64,000 nucleotides of DNA, from positions 16,491,888-16,555,887 of the forward strand of contig NC_064041.1 in the NCBI RefSeq assembly GCF_932526225.1, in the 5' to 3' direction. This stretch comes from Nematostella vectensis. Lineage: Eukaryota > Cnidaria > Anthozoa > Actiniaria > Edwardsiidae. Every line of letters begins with the position of its first letter. The stretch's first letter is position 1. This document shows, one piece after another, positions 48,838 through 56,575 of this stretch. A program made the position numbers and the translations under genes. The notes below the pieces were generated by a model. That model worked only from the letters and a program-made list of their open reading frames with translations. It was not told where the DNA came from and made no database searches.

Positions 48838-51788
48838 CTGCCGTAGTTAACCGTATTATGATTATTTGCCGTAGTTAACCGTATTATGATTATCTGCCGT
48901 AGTTAACCGTATTATGATTATTTGCCGTAGTCTATACTGTCGGAATTATTATTTGCCGTAGTCTATACTGTCGGTATTATTATTTGCCGTAGTCTATACT
49001 GTTGGTATTATTATTTGCCGTAGTCTATACTGTCGGTATTATTATTTGCCGTAGTCTACTGTCGGTATTATTATTTGCCGTAGTCTATACTGTCGGTATT
49101 ATTATTTGCCGTAGTCTATACTGTCGGTATTATTATTTGCCCTAGTCTACTGTCGGTATTATTATTGTTTGTTGTAGATCTCTTTTTCTATAATTTTTAT
49201 ATTATTATTATCTGCCGTAGATCGCTGTTTATGGCAAAAACTTCTGCGTCTCTGCCAAGAACGCTTTTTTCCTGTTAATGAGGAACATACTCAGGTGAGA
49301 TTAAACCTGACTGGTTGAATAAAAAATAATAATAAAAATTGTGGTCTGTGATTGGTCGAAATAAAAAATTGTGGTCTGTGATTGGTCGAAATAAAAAAAA
49401 TTGTGGTCTGTGACTGGTCAAAATAAAAAACATTGTGGTCTGTGATTGGTCAAAATAAAAAACATTGTGGTCTGTGATTGGTCGACATAAAAAATTGTGG
49501 TCTGTGATTGGTCGAAATAAAAAATTGTGGTCTGTGATTGGTCGAAATAAAAAAATTGTGGTCTGTGATTGGTTGAAATGAAAAATTGGGGTCTGTGATT
49601 GGTCAAAATAAAAAAAATTGTGGTCTGTGATTGGTCGAAATGAAAAATTGTGGTCTGTGATTGGTCAAAATAAAAAAAATTGTGGTCTGTGATTGGTCGA
49701 AATAAAAAAAAAGATTGTGGTCTGTGATTGGTCTAAATTAAAAAAATGTTGTATGTGATTGGTCGACATAAAAACTTGTAGTCTGTGATTAGTAACATTA
49801 AATTAATATATGTGGTATATGCAGGGTTTAAAATAGTGGCCGGTTTCCGGGGATAGCCGGCTGTTTTCTGGTCTTTACTGGCTCTTTTTTTCTTTATCCC
49901 CTTATCATATTTTTAGTATGCAGGCTTTTTTATTCCGACCAAAATCCACAAAGCCGGCAAAATCTAGCGGATTTAATAAAATTATTTTGAACCCTGGTAT
50001 GATTATTAAAATATATCATTATAAGTATTTTAATTATTTTCATAATGTTTGACAGAGTTGTGGTAATCGACAAAGTCACCGACTTCTTGCTCTTTATCGG
50101 ACAACTATCAATCACTCTTGGTGTCGGTACGTGTCCTTGAGCGACATTCATCTGGTTTCCCGTCACTTGATGTGCTATGGATGATACATTTTTTATTTCT
50201 TTTAAGAATTAAAAAATACTTTGTATGACTTCTATAGATTGTATTTGCTGGTTCTGAAGTTTTTACAGCTTCAAACATACTTGCTTAAAGATGAATTTTT
50301 TCAACCCCTTATATATGCAGGCCTGGAGCAGGGAAGAGGCATTGGGGGCATTTGCCTTTCCCATCCCCAATGACTCTATTATCTAGTTCCACCAAATAAG
50401 GTCTTTCAAATGGTATTTTTGTAAACATGATGGGGTCCTTTCCATTATTCGGACGTTACTGCAGCACTGTTATGCTCATGTGTCATTCATGGCTCTTATT
50501 GACAGCGGCCTGAGAAGGCAACTCGATTTTCCCTTTGTCTCGTTGTTTTAGGGGTCGGGGCGTTCTACTGGTTTGAGAGACAGAAGAATCTCAACTACTA
50601 CCTCGCGCCCGTCTTTGTGAGTACTGTCTTGATTGCTGTTGTCATGTGTCTGTTTATGACAATGGCGATGGTGATGATGGTTATGGTGATGATGATGGTG
50701 ATAATGGTTATGATATCAATGTTGATTATAGTGATTGTAGTGTTTATGGTTATGATAATGATGATGGTTATGGTGATGATGATGGTTATGGTGATGATAA
50801 TGGTTATGGTAATAATGTTGATTATATTTATGTTAAAGATAGTGGTTGTAATGGTTATAATAATGGAGATGGTTATGGTGATCATGTTTATGGTTATGGT
50901 CATGGTAATATGATAATAATGACTGATCCGCTTTCCCCAGATAATCGTCATTGGCTCATATGTGATTGCCTCCGCCTTCTTCAACGTCTACAACATGGCC
51001 ATCGACACAGTCTTCCTCTGCTTCTGTAAGAATACTCACACTGGCTCGCTTTGATTTGCGTGACGGCTCTTAATGACACTTAAGTGCAGAAATGCAGCAC
51101 GTCTCGCCATATTAGGGGAGGGGGGGTGAGATGGGTCACATGATGCAGATACATTAGGAAACTATTGGGGCTGCAGGCACGCAACTACATATACTTACTA
51201 TACACATTTTGGAAATATTGTGTGGGGGGGTGAGATGGGTTACATGATGCAGATACATTAGGAAACTATTGGGGCTGCAGGCACGCAACTACATATACTT
51301 ACTATACACATTTTGGAAATATTGTGTGGGGGGGGGGGGGGGCAAGATCCCCCTGTGCCCCACCCCCTTCGGGGATGATATTTCTGTCGGTTTTCTCCCA
51401 TTTGTGGTCATAAAGAAGTGTCGTGAAACCATCCCGGAAAATAAGGCGTATGGCTGGGAAATATCGCTTGTAACACCAAAAATAAGGCGTATGGCTGGGA
51501 AATATCGCTTGTTACACCGAAAATAAGGCGTATGGCTTGGAAATATCGCTTGTAACACCGGTGCTTGCACGACAGCGATATTATCGTGACGATAACTGCT
51601 TGTTGCGTGACGGTCGTGCCGATGAGTTACGTGTGACGATCCTTCTCACAGTGCTTTTTCTGCTCTTACTAGTGGAAGACCTGGAGAGAAATGACGGCTC
51701 GGACACAAAACCGTATTACATGTCCAAGCGTCTGAAGAAGATCATGGGCAAGAAGAACAAAAAGAACAGTGACGAGGAGGAGGACTAG
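9461..51788 (+). CDS. SLC44A: Choline-transporter-like protein (SLC44 family), 27 exons
   Basis: Multi-pass membrane protein of the CTL/SLC44 family, known for sodium-independent choline (and in some members ethanolamine) transport at plasma membrane and mitochondria. Exons: 9461-9533, 12006-12054, 12181-12254, 12913-12994, 13085-13181, 16580-16684, 19432-19492, 19787-19898, 20307-20349, 20543-20583, 20760-20810, 23542-23603, 23935-24057, 24411-24510, 25407-25499, 25780-25858, 26022-26089, 35833-35962, 42546-42592, 43723-43817, 44611-44653, 44750-44819, 49221-49294, 50056-50126, 50552-50616, 50941-51025, 51673-51788. All junctions are GT-AG, phases agree, and the sum is 2,109 nt (702 residues plus TAG). 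The N terminus MGCCGKK is like vertebrate SLC44A1 (possible acylation); the following [17 protein letters not shown] is more like SLC44A2/4/5. TM1 is about residues 43-65, then a Cys-rich loop with N-glycosylation sequons (NAS, NIT) to about 240, then clustered TM helices. The family signature [16 protein letters not shown] is at about 460-475. The tail is basic then acidic ([12 protein letters not shown]). Subfamily unassigned. Confidence 0.95.
10170..10860 (+). mobile_element. 3' fragment of a non-LTR retrotransposon (LINE)
   Basis: Two overlapping frames (10185-10403 and 10345-10611) encode the C-terminal region after the reverse transcriptase of CR1/L2-like LINEs. The pattern is [19 protein letters not shown], then [13 protein letters not shown], then [18 protein letters not shown]. 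The frame changes in an A-run near 10383-10392, so it is broken. A 3' tail with AATAAAG followed by TTTCTATCTATCTAAAG repeats at 10833-10868 is typical of LINE ends. The 5' part with the catalytic RT motifs is missing (5' truncation). Confidence 0.75.
11719..11953. repeat. ~46-bp minisatellite in SLC44A intron 1
   Basis: About five copies with core CCTCCCTTGAGTTATTAATC followed by a C-rich stretch. The array ends about 50 bp before the acceptor of exon 2. Confidence 0.9.
12320..12446. mobile_element. 127-bp MITE in SLC44A intron 3
   Basis: Inverted-repeat element with ends GGGCCTGGTTCCTAGAAAGC and, reverse complemented, GGGGCCGGTTCCTAGAAAGC. Complementarity continues through CTAACCCAGGGATAAAT, about 46 bp per arm with few mismatches, leaving a loop of only about 35 bp. 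Flanking bases (GTTAACA and AGTTAG) suggest but do not prove a short target duplication. Confidence 0.8.
12451..12840. repeat. TGATGA-type simple repeat
   Basis: Degenerate GATGATGAT microsatellite with interspersed GGTGGT and AATAAT in SLC44A intron 3. It generates Met-rich and Ile-rich spurious frames on the two strands. Confidence 0.9.
13408..16432. repeat. 31-bp minisatellite, about 97 copies
   Basis: Fills most of SLC44A intron 5. Core: GATAACTCTCTTATATACTG followed by TAAAACCCTTG. Variants GGATTACTC, GGGTACTC (30-bp units), AAACACTTG and AAAACCTTG mark individual copies. Their order repeats with a period of about 1,082 bp (the GGGTACTC cluster at about 14396 recurs at about 15478), showing block duplication inside the array. 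Confidence 0.95.
16510..16579 (+). pseudogene. Partial duplicate of exon 6 acceptor and 5' end
   Basis: TGTGATGTTAGATTTGC at about 16507-16523 copies the junction of the real exon 6 (16580), followed by a diverged copy of the first exon bases. The copy has an in-frame TGA right after the Ile-Cys codons, so it could not be used as an in-frame alternative exon. Confidence 0.7.
16685..17690. other. SLC44A intron 6, non-array part
   Basis: Unique-looking AT-rich sequence between exon 6 and the 24-bp array. At 17530-17700 there are sparse TCATAAGTAAGTT and ACAGTAAGTT motifs that look like decayed outlying copies of the neighbouring array. No gene seen. Confidence 0.5.
17700..19372. repeat. 24-bp minisatellite, about 70 copies
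   Basis: Unit core AAGTTGGCAATAATATCTTA plus CAAT, in SLC44A intron 6. Unit length 24 keeps several frames open on both strands. Variant strings (AATAACACGGC; the T-run TTTTTTTTACAATAATTTGG) recur about 695 bp apart, and other variants about 810 bp apart, indicating segmental duplication within the array. Confidence 0.95.
19888..20225. repeat. ~60-bp repeat containing the exon 8 splice donor
   Basis: About five to six copies of a unit starting with the last bases of exon 8 and its donor (GGATCACTGTAAGTG), followed by a stretch with GATATACTGCTTG and GTGGGTTAGTA. The first copy is the real exon end (19891-19905). Internal copies read GGATCACGTAAGTG, GGATCACTTAAGTG twice and GGATCTCTTAAGTG. 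The last (about 20208) again reads GGATCACTGTAAGTG. Confidence 0.9.
21085..22915. repeat. 33-bp minisatellite, about 55 copies
   Basis: Unit core CTACAGCATTTGCCAACACT plus ACACAACATTGTT, in SLC44A intron 11. The 33-bp period leaves frames open for hundreds of codons on both strands (up to 485 codons). These are repeat artefacts with no codon bias or domain. Confidence 0.95.
22916..23535. repeat. 45-bp minisatellite up to exon 12 acceptor
   Basis: About 13 copies with core CCAGTGACGTATAGATACAC and GATAGCAGTTATTATTTGCT. The last unit merges into the polypyrimidine tract TTATTTATTTCCTTCCAG of exon 12, so the array abuts the 3' splice site. A + frame is open through all units and into exon 12. 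Confidence 0.95.
24530..25290. repeat. G-rich 26-29-bp minisatellite after exon 14
   Basis: About 27 copies of a unit with core AGGGAGGGGGCACTGAGTGA and G-runs of 3-17. It starts 20 bp after the exon 14 donor. The G-rich strand is the coding (nascent RNA) strand, so each unit can contribute to G-quadruplexes in the pre-mRNA. Confidence 0.95.
26280..35778. repeat. 36-bp minisatellite, about 264 copies (9.5 kb)
   Basis: Nearly the whole of SLC44A intron 17. Unit core CCCCAATCTAATGTTGATAT plus TCCCTTATCATGTGTG. Copies vary at few positions (GTTGAT, GTTTAT or GTTCAT; TGTGTG or TGCGTG; CCCCAA or CCCTAA). The order of variants at 29521-30897 recurs at 34417-35793, offset 4,896 bp (136 units), so a 4.9-kb block has been duplicated. 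An uninterrupted 2,682-codon frame (27974-36022) arises from the 36-bp period; it is not a gene. Confidence 0.97.
35996..36170. repeat. ~41-bp tandem repeat, 4 copies
   Basis: Units begin CCCATTGGCTCAATACATGT and continue GATCGCGAATGTGAT. The array begins about 30 bp after the exon 18 donor. Each copy contains an ATTGG (inverted CCAAT) motif. Confidence 0.8.
36550..37209 (-). pseudogene. Tyrosine-recombinase-like remnant with embedded 32-bp array
   Basis: In SLC44A intron 18, on the opposite strand. The frame 37209-36556 ends in [18 protein letters not shown] and [13 protein letters not shown]. This resembles the GLHSLRSGGAT box that carries the catalytic Arg in the XerD-like/DIRS/Crypton tyrosine recombinases common in invertebrate genomes. 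The Arg position reads Lys here and the downstream HGRW region is lost (stop after about 25 residues), so it would be inactive. The upstream half of the frame is only the 32-bp minisatellite. Assignment rests on one motif block. Confidence 0.5.
36846..37138. repeat. 32-bp minisatellite, about 9 copies
   Basis: Unit core CTTGCAAACCCTGATTTGCG plus ACCTTCTCTGTC, inside the recombinase-like frame on the opposite strand. Confidence 0.95.
37507..37700. repeat. 50-bp tandem repeat, ~4 copies
   Basis: Copies start CATGGATCGGCTTGGCGGGC at 50-bp steps from 37507. The rest of 37140-38110 holds no feature I can support apart from a C-run near 37956. Confidence 0.9.
38114..42505. repeat. 57-bp minisatellite, about 77 copies
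   Basis: Second half of SLC44A intron 18. Unit core CATCTTGTTCTACTTGTGTA plus TAACATTCGTTATAGTTTAC. Period 57 keeps a hydrophobic 19-residue frame open. The insertion variant TTTTAGTATTTTAA recurs at about 39810, 40615 and 41413, a higher-order period of about 799 bp (14 units plus 1 bp), with nearly identical variant order between blocks. Confidence 0.97.
42935..43083 (-). mobile_element. tRNA-derived SINE
   Basis: Read on the minus strand from 43083: an A-box-like TGTTAGCATCTGG (about 43055-43068) and a B-box-like GGGTTTGATTCC (about 43020-43031), spaced as in a tRNA gene. The D-arm/anticodon region is degenerate and followed by a non-tRNA tail. No CCA-ready acceptor stem is visible, so it is a SINE rather than a tRNA gene. 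It lies antisense in SLC44A intron 19. Confidence 0.6.
43112..43612. repeat. 26-bp minisatellite built from the exon 20 acceptor region
   Basis: About 19 copies with core TATAAGTATCGGTTCATTGT. The same string precedes the true exon 20 acceptor (43700-43722). Diverged copies of the exon start flank the array: TATCACACTAAATCGCTAGGG at about 43096 and GGTATCACGCTAAATCGCTA at about 43613, against the real GTATCACACGGGGTCGCTAG at 43723. Confidence 0.9.
43950..44470. repeat. GATGAT/GGTGAT microsatellite
   Basis: Pure (GAT)n at about 44101-44150 followed by (GGTGAT)n at 44160-44280 and degenerate GGTGGTGAT, in SLC44A intron 20. It produces poly-Asp/Gly, poly-Met/Val and poly-Ser/Pro spurious frames. 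Confidence 0.97.
45170..48620. repeat. ~28-bp minisatellite with G6 tracts, about 120 copies
   Basis: SLC44A intron 22. Two alternating unit types: GAATACAATATCGTAGGGGG with TCTTCTT, and GAATACAATATCGAATGGGG with TCTCCTA. Variant order repeats with a period of about 199 bp through 45515-46960. The coding strand carries a G5-G7 run every 28 bp. Confidence 0.97.
48705..48837. repeat. (GATTAT)n then (TTA)n microsatellite
   Basis: GATTAT repeats at about 48712-48793 run directly into ATT/TTA repeats to 48837. Confidence 0.97.
48838..49190. repeat. ~28-bp array copying the exon 23 splice acceptor
   Basis: About 12 copies with core TTATTTGCCGTAGTCTATAC. The true exon 23 junction is TTATCTGCCGTAG at 49208-49220, so each unit carries the same TGCCGTAG acceptor string. 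An isolated copy lies earlier at about 48655. Confidence 0.9.
49328..49790. repeat. ~30-bp minisatellite after exon 23
   Basis: About 15 copies with core TTGTGGTCTGTGATTGGTCG plus AAATAAAAA, starting about 35 bp after the exon 23 donor. Confidence 0.95.
50640..50925. repeat. Degenerate GATGATGGTTATGGT repeat
   Basis: Simple-sequence tract in SLC44A intron 25, ending just before the acceptor of exon 26. Confidence 0.85.
51122..51330. repeat. ~104-bp direct duplication in intron 26
   Basis: Two adjacent, almost identical copies of a segment containing GATGCAGATACATTAGGAAA and ending in a G-run (8 Gs in the first, about 14 in the second). Confidence 0.9.
51425..51560. repeat. ~42-bp tandem repeat, 3 copies
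   Basis: Copies of AAAATAAGGCGTATGGCTGG plus GAAATATCGCTTGTAACACC, about 110 bp before the last SLC44A exon. Confidence 0.9.
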
Positions 51789-52030
51789 GGCTAGCTAGCT
51801 ACTTGGCAAGGGAGGGGTTGGGATGAGATATGGGCAAGAAGAACAGTGATGAGGAGGAGGACTAGGGCTAGCTAGCTACTTGGCAAGGGAGGGGTGGGGG
51901 TGAGATATGGACAAGAATAACAGTGATAAGGAGGAGGACTAGGACTAGCTAGCTACTTGGCAAGGGAGGGGTGGGGGTGAGATATGGGCAAGAACAACAT
52001 TGATGAGGAGGAGTACTAGGGCTAGCTTAC
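51733..52030. repeat. 77-bp tandem duplication of the SLC44A coding tail into the 3' UTR
   Basis: The end of the last exon (ATGGGCAAGAAGAAC through the stop) plus following sequence GCTAGCTAGCTACTTGGCAA is repeated at 77-bp steps. TAG triplets lie at 51786, 51863, 51940 and 52017. The first copy is coding; the rest lie in the 3' UTR. The first copy has an extra AAAAAGAAC relative to the others. Confidence 0.9.
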
Positions 52031-52600
52031 AGCTTGTCAGGGAAACGCAGTGGTGATTAGCAAAGGTTTTTATTTTTGTACAATTTGAAAGAGAAGTTTC
52101 TTTGGAATGCCTTTTTGGTTAGGGAAATATAAATTCGATGTTTTACTCAGTCGTAATAATATTTATAGATGTACGCGTGTTGTATCCTCACAAGTCTAGA
52201 GGATAGGTTTATTGTACCGCCCTATCCACTGCACACTTGATATAGTTCGCCATGCCCCAACAGTGTGTTTACATGCAGTATCTACCTACGCGTAGTAAAT
52301 TTCGTACTGTCAATTAGTTGTAGAGTATTTTTACAAGCATGCTTCAGTGTTTGATATTTTTGTCATTTTATGAATTTTATGGATAAAGAACAGACGAAAT
52401 ATGCTTATAATATATATACCTGTTATCATGTATTTGTCATAGCACAAGAGATAATAAAGATAGCCAATCTTACAGAAACGAGGGGATTTCCGTTTGATCT
52501 TCGAGCGTTTGAACTTACTATTGGACGTATTAGTGTGAAGTTAACCTTCTCATTAGCATATTGCTCATTCACTAATCCTCTGTGCGTGTGGCGGTCCTAT
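52031..52600. other. SLC44A 3' UTR/flank
   Basis: Unique sequence after the tail duplication. An AATAAA at about 52453 is a possible polyadenylation signal. No other feature seen. Confidence 0.4.
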
Positions 52601-53670
52601 ATACTAACACACTACACCACCACACAAGGTACACTTCATCTCGTGCTCCCAGCACACTACACCACCACCACACAAGGTAAACTTCATCTTTGAGCTCCCA
52701 GCACACTACACCACCACAAAAGGTACACTTTATCTCGTCCTCCCAGCACACTACAACACCACACAAGGTACACTTCATCTCGTGCTCCCAGCACACTACA
52801 CCACCACACAAGGTAAACTTCATCTTTGAGCTCTCAGCACACTACACCACCACACAAGGTACACACTTCATCTCGTGCTCCCAGCACACTACAACACCAC
52901 ACAAGGTAACTTTCATCTCGTGCTCCCAGCACACTACAACACCACACAAGGTACACTTCATCTTTGTGCTCCCAGCACATTACACCACCACACAAGGTAA
53001 ACTTCATCTTTGTGCTCCCAGCACATTACACCACCACACAAGGTAACTTTCATCTCGTGCTCCCAGCACACCACACCACCACACAAGGTACACTTCATCT
53101 TTGTGCTCCCAGCACATTACACCACCACACAAGGTAAACTTCATCTTTGTGCTCCCAGCACATTACACCACCACACAAGGTAACTTTCATCTCGTTCTCC
53201 CAGCACACTACACCACCACAAAAGGTAAACTTCATCTCGTGCTCCCAGCACACTACACCACCACACAAGGTAACTTTCATCTCGTGCTCCCAGCACACTA
53301 CAACACCACACAAGGTAAACTTCATCTCGTGCTCCTAGCACACTACTCGACACTACACCACCACACAAGGTAAACTTCATCTTTGAGCTCCCAGCACACT
53401 ACACCACCACACATGATACACTTCATCTGTGAGCTCCCAGCAAACTACACCACCACACAAGGTACACTTCATCTCGTGCTCCCAGCACACTACAACACCA
53501 CACAAGGCAACTTTCATCTCGTGCTCCCAGCACACTACACCACCACACAAGGTACACTTCATCTCGTGCTCCCAGCACACTACACCACCACCACACAAGG
53601 TAAACTTCATCTTTGAGCTCCCAGCACACTACACCACCACACAAGGTACACTTCTTCTTTGAGCTCCAAG
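52600..53670. repeat. 45-bp minisatellite downstream of SLC44A
   Basis: About 24 copies with core CTCCCAGCACACTACACCAC and CACACAAGGTAAACTTCATC. Variants CTCGTG or TTTGAG/TTTGTG, and GGTAAAC, GGTACAC or GGTAACT, distinguish copies. Open frames on both strands are repeat artefacts. Confidence 0.95.
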
Positions 53671-53829
53671 CACAGAGTTTAAGGGAGTAAACAAGTAATC
53701 TTTAATGTTCTATTTGAAGGGGTGCATTTTGTAAAGGGAAGTTTACACAGAATTGCCAGTAGCATCCATTGTTGTGAGTAGTCCGATCATAACATGGTAC
53801 CAGGAGTGTTATAAAGGAAGTCCAGGGCA

Positions 53830-54357
53830 ATGGAGAAAATCAAGCCGCCTTCAGAACTTGATATAGATAGCAGAAATTTAGCGGAGACGTGGCGCGAGTG
53901 GCAGGAGAGTTGGGAGCTGTACAAGATTTCGAGCGGTCTCACAGCGAAAGAGGAGAAAGTTCAAGTGGCGACGCTGTATAGTGTACTAGGATTAAAGGCT
54001 CGCAGAGTACTGAAAACGCTACCAAATGTCCCAAAAAGTCTGGCAGATAGAAAGGTGAAGGGCACGCTGAAAGTTTTAAAGGAATACTGCATGCCAAGAA
54101 CCAATGTGACCTACGAAAGTTACATTTTTCAAACCACCACAAAAGACGATCGACCATTCGATGTCTTTTTGACAGAACTTCGCCACAAGGCCACACTTTG
54201 TGAATTTGGAGAAATTGAGGACTCGCTGATACGAGACCAGATAGTTGTAGGAACAAACAGCCCTGTATTAAGAGAACGTCTTTTACGGGAACCCGAATTA
54301 AAACTCACCAAAACGATCAATCTTTGCCGTGCCTCCGAACAAGCCATCGAACAATAG
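53830..54357 (+). CDS. Retrotransposon Gag-like protein
   Basis: Uninterrupted 175-codon frame starting 35 bp after the primer-binding-site motif. It has the features of a capsid-type Gag: a helical, charged protein with a TWREWQESWELY segment near residues 19-30 and a DxFLTELRHKATLCEFG segment near 110-125, common in metazoan Ty3/gypsy Gag. The frame ends in TAG at 54355 before the zinc-knuckle region, which is in another frame from 54438. The separation may be decay or an original frame change. Confidence 0.75.
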   Translation: MEKIKPPSELDIDSRNLAETWREWQESWELYKISSGLTAKEEKVQVATLYSVLGLKARRVLKTLPNVPKSLADRKVKGTLKVLKEYCMPRTNVTYESYIFQTTTKDDRPFDVFLTELRHKATLCEFGEIEDSLIRDQIVVGTNSPVLRERLLREPELKLTKTINLCRASEQAIEQ

Positions 54358-54437
54358 AGGCTGATCACGAAGCCTGAAGATCACCAAGAAACTAGCAACG
54401 TCGATTCAGTTCAAGCGCGTGCTAGACCGAGCCGTTT

Positions 54438-55000
54438 TTGTGGGCTGACTTTTTTGTTGGCCGATTTTGTGGGCTGCAACATGACAGGGGAAACTGTCCA
54501 GCTTACAACGCCATTTGCCTTCGATGCAAAGCTAAGCATCACTATGCACGCTGCTGTTCAAAACAGATTTCGACGCCTGCAAAACAAGATGACGACTACC
54601 AGGAGACGTACAAAGAAATCGAAAGTCTGTATATTGAGGAAATAGCCAGTCCAAGAAAGAAGTACCTAGAGCAGCGCCTTATTGTTGGAAGCCAGCCCAT
54701 GTTTTACAAGTTGGACACAGGAGCTGAGTGTAATGTACTCCCTAAAACTGCAGTGAAAGAGCTATCCAACTGTAAGATAGAACCTACAAACACTAATCGT
54801 AGATCATTTGGGGGCAACCCCCTAAAAACTGTAGGCAAATGTTATGTAAACACTTATGTACAAGACCGAGGGAACCCTGTGTTAACAAAATATTATATTG
54901 TAGATCATGATGTAAAGCCCATTCTGGGACTAGAATCTTGCCTTAAGTTAGGTTTGATTGCTGTGAGTGGAAGTGCCACTAGTGCATTAATACTGTGGAA
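54438..55000 (+). pseudogene. Retroelement zinc-knuckle and aspartic protease region
   Basis: A Cys/His cluster (CGLQHDRGNCPAYNAICLRC then H and CC) at about residues 11-42 of this frame is a retroelement nucleocapsid-type knuckle. It is followed by the retropepsin active-site motif LDTGAECNVLP at about residue 92, and by ILGLESCLKLGL, typical of the flap/C-terminal part of Ty3/gypsy proteases. The frame then runs out of phase with the RT. A local duplication of TTTTGTGGGCTG precedes the knuckle. Confidence 0.8.
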
Positions 55001-56575
55001 CAGCTACACAACCTCCTTGATCAGTTTGAAGATGTTTTCACAGGACTGGGGTGTGTTGATGGTGAGTATGACATTAACTTAAAAGAGGGTGCTAGACCCA
55101 CAATTCAACCTCAGCGTAATGTCCCATTGCGATTAGTTGATCAGCTGAAATCAACAATCCATGATTTGGAAAAAAAGGGTGTAATAGCCAAAGTCAATGA
55201 GCCTGTGGACTGGGTTAGCAACCTAGTAATCGTAGAAAAAAAAGACAAATCCATGAGGCTTCTGCTTAGACCCCCCTGACCTCAACGAGGCAATAGTAAG
55301 AGAGGATTATAAGCCCCCTTCAATTGAGAAAATATCAAGTACGTTGAATGGGTGCAAGGTTTTCACTGTTATAGATATGTCTACCTGCTATTGCCATAAT
55401 AAACTTACTGATGCAGCATCACTACTATGCACATTTAACACCCAAATTGGCAGGTTTCGCTCCGGAGAATGCCATTTGGCATTTCTTGTGCTAGCGAGGT
55501 AGCACAAAAAATGGTTGAGGAACACTTTGGTGACATTAAGGGTGTGCTTCCTGTCTATGATGATATAATTGTTTCAGGAAAAACAGAGACAGAACATGAC
55601 AAAGCATTGCGCAAGGTACTGGAGAGAGCCAGAGACAGGAACATCAGATTCAATAAGGAGAAGATACAGTATCGCCTGGACAAGGTGAGTTACATGGGGG
55701 AAGTTGTTAGTGAAAAGGGTTTCACTCCAGATCCATCCAAGGTTTCAGCTATTTTTAACATGCCTACCCCAAAATGCAAGAAAGATTTGCAGAGGCTGCT
55801 GGGGATGATCAACTACTTGTCAAAGTATGTTGCCAATATGGCTGAACTAACTGCCCCACTAAGAACCCTGCTAAAGAAAGAAGTAGCTTGGGTTTGGTAC
55901 CCTGAACATGATGCAGCATTAACTAAGTTAAAGTCAGTACTTACTAGCAAACCGGTGCTGCGGTTTTACGACATCAACCTACCTACCACCCTACAGGTGG
56001 ATGCCTCAAAGAGTGGGCTAGGTGCCTGTCTCTTACAGAATGGTCAGCCTGTGGCTTATGCCTCTAGGGCAATGACAAGTGCTGAAGAAAATTATGCACA
56101 AATAGAGAAGGAGATGCTAGCCATTGTTTTTGGGTGTGAAAGGTTCAACATGTACACGTATGGGGCAGACATTGAAGTAATGTCAGACCACAAGCCTCTA
56201 GAATCAATTTGGAGAAAACCTCCGCGGCTGCAGAGGATGAGGTTGCGGCTTCAAAAATATCACGTAAGGGTCCGCTATGTGCCTGGGGAATATTTGTACA
56301 TTGCAGACACCTTGTCGAGGGCTTATGACGGGGAATCACGAGACGAGATGGAGCACATGGTCCATTGCATCATCAAGTACCTGCCCATCACAGACGTGAA
56401 ACTGTTACAGCTGCGGGAGATTACTAAGGAGGACCAGGACATGCAGTTGTTAAGTAAGTACATCAGGGAAGGGTGGCCCCAAAACAGGCAAAATGTTCCA
56501 ACACAAGTAAGACCATTTTGGAATGTGCGCCACGATTTACACTTATTAGACGGTCTAGTAATTACAGACTGGTAA
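54990..56575 (+). pseudogene. Retroelement reverse transcriptase and RNase H, frameshifted
   Basis: RT starts with FEDVFTGLGCVDGEYDI and PVDWVSNLVIVEKKD. A frame change near 55265 separates the fingers from the palm (FTVIDMST, first catalytic Asp). Another near 55465 precedes MPFGISCASEVAQKMVE and the VYDDIIVSG motif (catalytic DD). RNase H follows in the same frame as the last piece, with QVDASKSGLGACL, a Glu in IEKEMLAIV, SDHKPLESI and the connection motif ADTLSRA. The enzyme copies element RNA into DNA in active relatives; here it cannot be made as one protein. Confidence 0.9.
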
